From Chiua virens (lineage: Eukaryota > Basidiomycota > Agaricomycetes > Boletales > Boletaceae), in assembly GCA_019787685.1 (NCBI GenBank), contig JAHNUO010000007.1:1178001-1242000 (forward strand): 64,000 nt of DNA, read 5' to 3'. The translations under genes were made by a program, and so were the position numbers. The stretch's first letter is position 1. Every line of letters begins with the position of its first letter. Below, one piece after another: positions 61,101 to 64,000 of this stretch. Under the pieces are notes generated by a model. That model was not told where the DNA came from and searched no databases. It saw nothing but the letters and a program-made list of their open reading frames with translations.

Positions 61101-62397
61101 CTCACCTGTAGTCCGGCTTGAAACAATTAGAGCGATATTAGCGCTCGCCGTTGCTGAAGACTGGGAAATCCAGCAAATGGACGTAAAAGGGGCTTACCTA
61201 AATGGTAAACTCAAAGAAGAGATTTATATGAACCAGCCAGAAGGATTCAGTGACGGTACGGCTCGACTATGCCATTTATTAAAGACATTATACGGATTGA
61301 AACAATCCGGTCGAGGGTGGAATGAGGAGCTTGATAACAAGCTCAGCGGCATAAATTTCGACCGCCTCTTATCAGATCCATGCGTCTATATCCGGCGTAC
61401 TGGAAAGATTATCGAGATCATCACTGTATGGGTTGATGATCTATTACTTTTCTCCAATGATAAAAATCAGATGACTAAACTAAAACAAAATCTAAAAGGG
61501 CTATTCGATATCACCGATCTTGGTGAACCGAGCAAACTCGTTGGTCTAGAATTCACACGTGACCGAGAACGGGGAACGCTTACTATCAAACAAACCAATT
61601 ATATTGAAAGCGTTCTAGACAGGTATGGGATGCATGAAGCTAATCCCGTTTCTACCCCGCTCGATCCAAATCTGAAGCTCGAACCACAAGACGCAGCTAC
61701 TAACCCATCACAATATTCCCAGGTCGATGGGAATTACGCCTCCTTAACGGGATCACTTATGTATGCCGCAATTGGTACACGTCCCGACATCGCATTCGCC
61801 GTAAATAAACTCTGCTCGTTCAATAACAATCCAGATCTTGCCCATTGGACCGCGGCGAAACGAGTCTTGCGCTACCTCAAGGGCACAAAAGATCTTGGAA
61901 TAACATATGCGCGCAATAACAAACAGAGCAGTTTCTACGGTTACGCGGATGCAAGCTTTGCCGCCAATAACGATTTAACTTCGACGAGCGGCAACATTTT
62001 TATTCTCAATGGAGGTGCCATCGCCTGGAACTCAAAGAAGGAACCAACAGCTGCGCTTTCTACTGCCGAGGCCGAATTTACTGCAATGGCCAGAGCCGAG
62101 AAGGATGTGATCTGGCTCAGAAACCTTTATTCCGAAATTGGTTTCGAGCCCGAAAACGCGACCATCCTCTACGGCGACAACAAATCCGCTATTGCCATTG
62201 CGACGAATGCCCAATTTCACAAACGGGCAAAGTATTTCGACCTACGGAACTTACATATGCGGAACACGATCAAAATTGGCTGGATAACCCTCGTATATTG
62301 TCCAACTAATGATATGACCGCTGATATACTCACAAAAGCCCTACCACGACAAAAACATTTACAGCACTCCAAAGCTCTCGGCCTCCGTGCGGCTTGA
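58123..62397 (+). CDS. Gag-pol polyprotein of copia element
   Basis: One ORF of about 1424 aa from the ATG at 58123 (a Met with a Pro-rich start). Gag comes first, with two CCHC zinc knuckles (CAICGYTNHLTFQC and CGICQKFGHSEEEC). The aspartic protease follows (ADTGASTHIC), then integrase with an HHCC finger (HRRLGHIG..CEAC) and DDE core (FVDDESRHAT, RADNGREYVN). Reverse transcriptase has YLNGKLKEEIYMNQPEGF and VWVDDLLLFS, and RNase H has YADASFAANND, STAEAEFTAM and YGDNKSAIAI. There is no frameshift or stop between gag and pol, so Gag excess must come from another mechanism, for example alternative processing or splicing as in copia. Active-site residues all appear present. Confidence 0.95.
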   Translation: MSQQPPPPLPFSFPSTTVSPSTAAATTPQTMVVTTSNPSNPITSSPSTQPAPTASSNLVSSAPKIEKLRDGNWLAWKVRMRAVLKRKGAWEGIIEGNVQKPNDPSEAAIWETKDAVAQELISTSIRDEQVVHITDCDTAFHAWETLRTVHEPRGQESVLALFKQLYNTEAQDETNITSHFHQLQIIRERLIVAGHAKEVDDSMFKAIIVGSLPASLDSFTGGYLGSQSVIQSNQNLSGDISVPDLISRLSVEWRKKQKLKEEKEKSGDVANTAFTSRKTTKGPRPCAICGYTNHLTFQCRHKGKPKCGICQKFGHSEEECRYNPLNKGRQNPGKFGRGNSRPGPKGKEKARAKVVKEESASETDELERSFVTNVSIADDVEMKEANEADFSAYPWIADTGASTHICAQREAFLDYKSLPERIVKGLGDKPVAALGEGTVIIHTRADDKIRTLRLFKVLHVPEARENLVSIGRLDKAGAHVTCADGRMTIHKNNELIAVATIHRNLYYLDVETASYKTNVAIKIKRSWTWEEWHRRLGHIGIAGLRKLHGKNLVDGFSLQQSLQDFECEACIKSKITRQPLPKTVSPQIRKPGDLTHSDVWGPARVPSSQGYRYYISFVDDESRHATISFMKTKDEAPNKVKQYVSHIERQYGHVPKAIRADNGREYVNKNLQTWCLDKGIELQTTAPYTPEQNGVAERWNRTVVELGRAMLFAHDLPNELWPEAMSHAAYIRNRAYTRSVPNMTPYEKWSGNRPDISFIQEFGRPVWILNQELNPSKLDSQAKKFIFVGHEDGPKAIKYYDPLKRTIKVSREYRWPIAVTQSIPDHRFEGEHAGEGSKPSSGMKRKDLDQESDLNQSKRHRVESDVPELTPDPDDNDSEDEHDQQESIAKVAAAVYTAISESHISSNDPKTLKEAMNSPDWPQWEKAIQTELETLKQMGTWELVDPPDDRKPVTNKWVFVRKYDRNGNLEKYKARLVARGFSQVPGMDYNETFSPVVRLETIRAILALAVAEDWEIQQMDVKGAYLNGKLKEEIYMNQPEGFSDGTARLCHLLKTLYGLKQSGRGWNEELDNKLSGINFDRLLSDPCVYIRRTGKIIEIITVWVDDLLLFSNDKNQMTKLKQNLKGLFDITDLGEPSKLVGLEFTRDRERGTLTIKQTNYIESVLDRYGMHEANPVSTPLDPNLKLEPQDAATNPSQYSQVDGNYASLTGSLMYAAIGTRPDIAFAVNKLCSFNNNPDLAHWTAAKRVLRYLKGTKDLGITYARNNKQSSFYGYADASFAANNDLTSTSGNIFILNGGAIAWNSKKEPTAALSTAEAEFTAMARAEKDVIWLRNLYSEIGFEPENATILYGDNKSAIAIATNAQFHKRAKYFDLRNLHMRNTIKIGWITLVYCPTNDMTADILTKALPRQKHLQHSKALGLRAA

Positions 62398-62404
62398 GGG
62401 GGAG
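62396..62404 (+). other. Polypurine tract
   Basis: GAGGGGGAG directly abuts the right LTR and overlaps the last two bases of the gag-pol stop codon. It would prime plus-strand DNA synthesis. Confidence 0.8.
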
Positions 62405-62572
62405 TGTTGGACTCGAAGTCCTTTGATTACGCCAAACAATAGCAAGCCTCACTCGGCCTGATGCCGACTGTAGCTACACGTCATCTGTCGATAGGAGACT
62501 CCTAATAGATTCCTGCCTCTCGACTATCATCTCATCTAACTAAGTTCCTCTCGCGTCTATCGTGCTGCAACA
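62405..62572 (+). repeat. Right LTR of copia element
   Basis: 168 bp, same sequence as the left LTR, followed by target duplication AACTT. Confidence 0.95.
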
Positions 62573-64000
62573 AACTTGAAGTGGCACAGCCTCATACATT
62601 CAATGGTTACCTTGACCTTGGACCAGGATCATGAGTGCTTGACCATCTCGGACTAGACACTCGGAACTTGAACGAATGCTGGGAGAAGTTCATTGGAGCA
62701 AGGCTCTGGGAGCCTACAGATCTGTTTTGCCGAAGTTAATGTCTCTTCAAGTTGCCCCCCACATAGCTCCGACGCAAAAGACGACTTGGTCGACATGGCT
62801 GCAGACTTCAAGTTACCGCACATTGCCATCTTAGCTGTCTCGTGTCCAGATCTTGCCGTTCTTCAACTTGTACGCGCGTTTCTATTTTGTGAGTCGACGT
62901 TTCAACTTCGGATTCCATTCGATCCCTTGATTGCGATGAATATTTGTGCTATTTACTCTTAGAAAGTACTGCGGACCCTTCGATTGGGCTGCTCGGTATG
63001 TCGTTTTTTTGAGCAGTGGGGCAATGTTGCACTTCTGCTTTGCTTTAATTCCAGATGAGCCAGTTCTGAAAAACAATGATTCTAACCTGTACCTTCACGA
63101 CGCACAACCCATCCAGCAGACCGTGAGATGGCGACATGGAACCTCGTCCACAAGCCCATCGCATACTCGACGCGTTCAAGTTCATCCAGTAAGTTCAAGC
63201 TATTTCATCATAGTATGACGACACAAGCCTAGCCCCGTCACGACTTACACTGTTATTAAACACAACTCCTAGATAGACTCGCTGATCGGCCCGTCTGGTA
63301 CTTTCGATGTACCCGGCACTTTTCTGACTCTTTTGCTACCTAACTCGCCCTCTTCTCCGGCTGGTATTACCAGATCAGCATACTTATTGTTTTGAAGCCC
63401 GGTTGGCAACATTGTACGTGTGTCAGTGATGGCTGCCTGTCATCCTACCGGACCCTGCCTTCAGACGGGCCTGCATGTCATTTCTGTTGGTCCACTATCT
63501 GCTACTTACACCTACCCGATGTCACATTGGACGACTGTTGCATGATATCCAAAACGTACCTCTTGAACTCCGAGCCGAGCTCGTCTCAATCCTCGCGCAT
63601 TTGATTTGCAACACTTGTCTGATGGGCTGCCAGTGCGGGGAAGCAAAAGAAGCGGATCTACCGGAAGATTCAGGATATCATTAAAGGAGTAAGGATGTCA
63701 TCGGCATGGACACGCGTTTGGAGGAGGGACTGACCTCCAACCAACGTCGGAACTATGAACGCGTCACGTTACGCGTGTTGATGATTCCGATTTGATGCTG
63801 ATCAAGGGCTTTTTCATTCTTGAGGGCCGGCTTCTAAAACAACGAGCATGGCGCATCATTCATGATATGCCAGCGTGGTTCTTTCACATATGGGTAAGGT
63901 AAATGTGCGTGGATCGGGTATAGAATAGATTTATCCTTCTCCAGTTCGAGCCTAGATAAGGTACTGCATACATGGTCGATTTGGCACGACCTATAATGGC
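62573..64000. other. Right end of window, no confident gene
   Basis: Short plus-strand ORFs at 62.7-63.7 kb include coding-like bits. One at about 63,275-63,370 (IDSLIGPSGTFDVPGTFLTL) lies between plausible splice sites, and one at about 63,530-63,684 (LELRAELVSILAHLI, then CQCGEAKEADLPEDSG) ends in a stop. They could be exons of a gene continuing past the edge, but no family is recognised. Confidence 0.3.

Larger units (their letters stand above)
57861..62572 (+). mobile_element. Complete Ty1/copia LTR retrotransposon
   Basis: A 4.7-kb element with all expected parts: two 168-bp LTRs (57861-58028 and 62405-62572) that look identical by eye, TG...CA termini, a 5-bp target duplication AACTT on both sides (57856-57860, 62573-62577), a primer-binding site just after the left LTR, one long gag-pol ORF and a polypurine tract just before the right LTR. 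Protease-integrase-RT-RNase H order places it in copia (Pseudoviridae-type), not gypsy. Identical LTRs and an unbroken ORF imply very recent insertion and probable autonomy. Confidence 0.96.

Overview
The window looks like nuclear DNA of a filamentous basidiomycete, most likely an agaricomycete. The genes are split by many short introns (about 40-75 nt, GT-AG with CTNAY-like branch sites). The content fits too: a class I hydrophobin, fungal sesquiterpene synthases, expanded P450s, a HET-domain protein and a Ty1/copia element. A Ceratobasidium/Rhizoctonia-like fungus would fit, but that is inference. No CRISPR, operon or bacterial signal is present.

Layout. 1-7.4 kb: a proline-rich gene cut by the left edge, a TEY-type MAP kinase (minus) and a PHD-finger/chromodomain protein (plus). 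7.7-25 kb: a small beta-trefoil-like protein, a P450 relic, long gene-poor stretches, several small single-membrane-span genes, and the U3 snoRNP protein PWP2. 25.4-39.3 kb: a probable HLH protein, two paralogous DXD glycosyltransferases, an intact P450, a large intronless HET protein, and a second P450 relic beside the second glycosyltransferase. 40-49.3 kb: an MFS transporter, a broken terpene synthase, a hydrophobin and a second terpene synthase. 50-54.4 kb: an F-box protein and the DEAD-box helicase MAK5. 55-62.6 kb: a second P450 closely related to the first, and a full-length, apparently very young copia element with identical LTRs. The last 1.4 kb holds only fragments.

How it fits together. 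PWP2 and MAK5 both act in ribosome biogenesis and are conserved anchors. The P450s, glycosyltransferases, terpene synthases, hydrophobin, HET gene and retroelement form an accessory compartment shaped by duplication and decay. Two glycosyltransferase-P450 neighbourhoods flank the HET gene, and one of them has a dead P450. The terpene synthases and P450s lie within 15 kb of each other, but the helicase and F-box genes separate them, so a true biosynthetic cluster is not shown.

A recurring oddity is single-base breaks of reading frame in otherwise well-conserved genes (PWP2 three times; MAK5, MFS, F-box, hydrophobin, terpene synthase 2 and the PHD protein once each). Several hit genes that should be essential, so uncorrected indels in the assembly are at least as likely as gene decay. 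Gene models here should be treated with that in mind.
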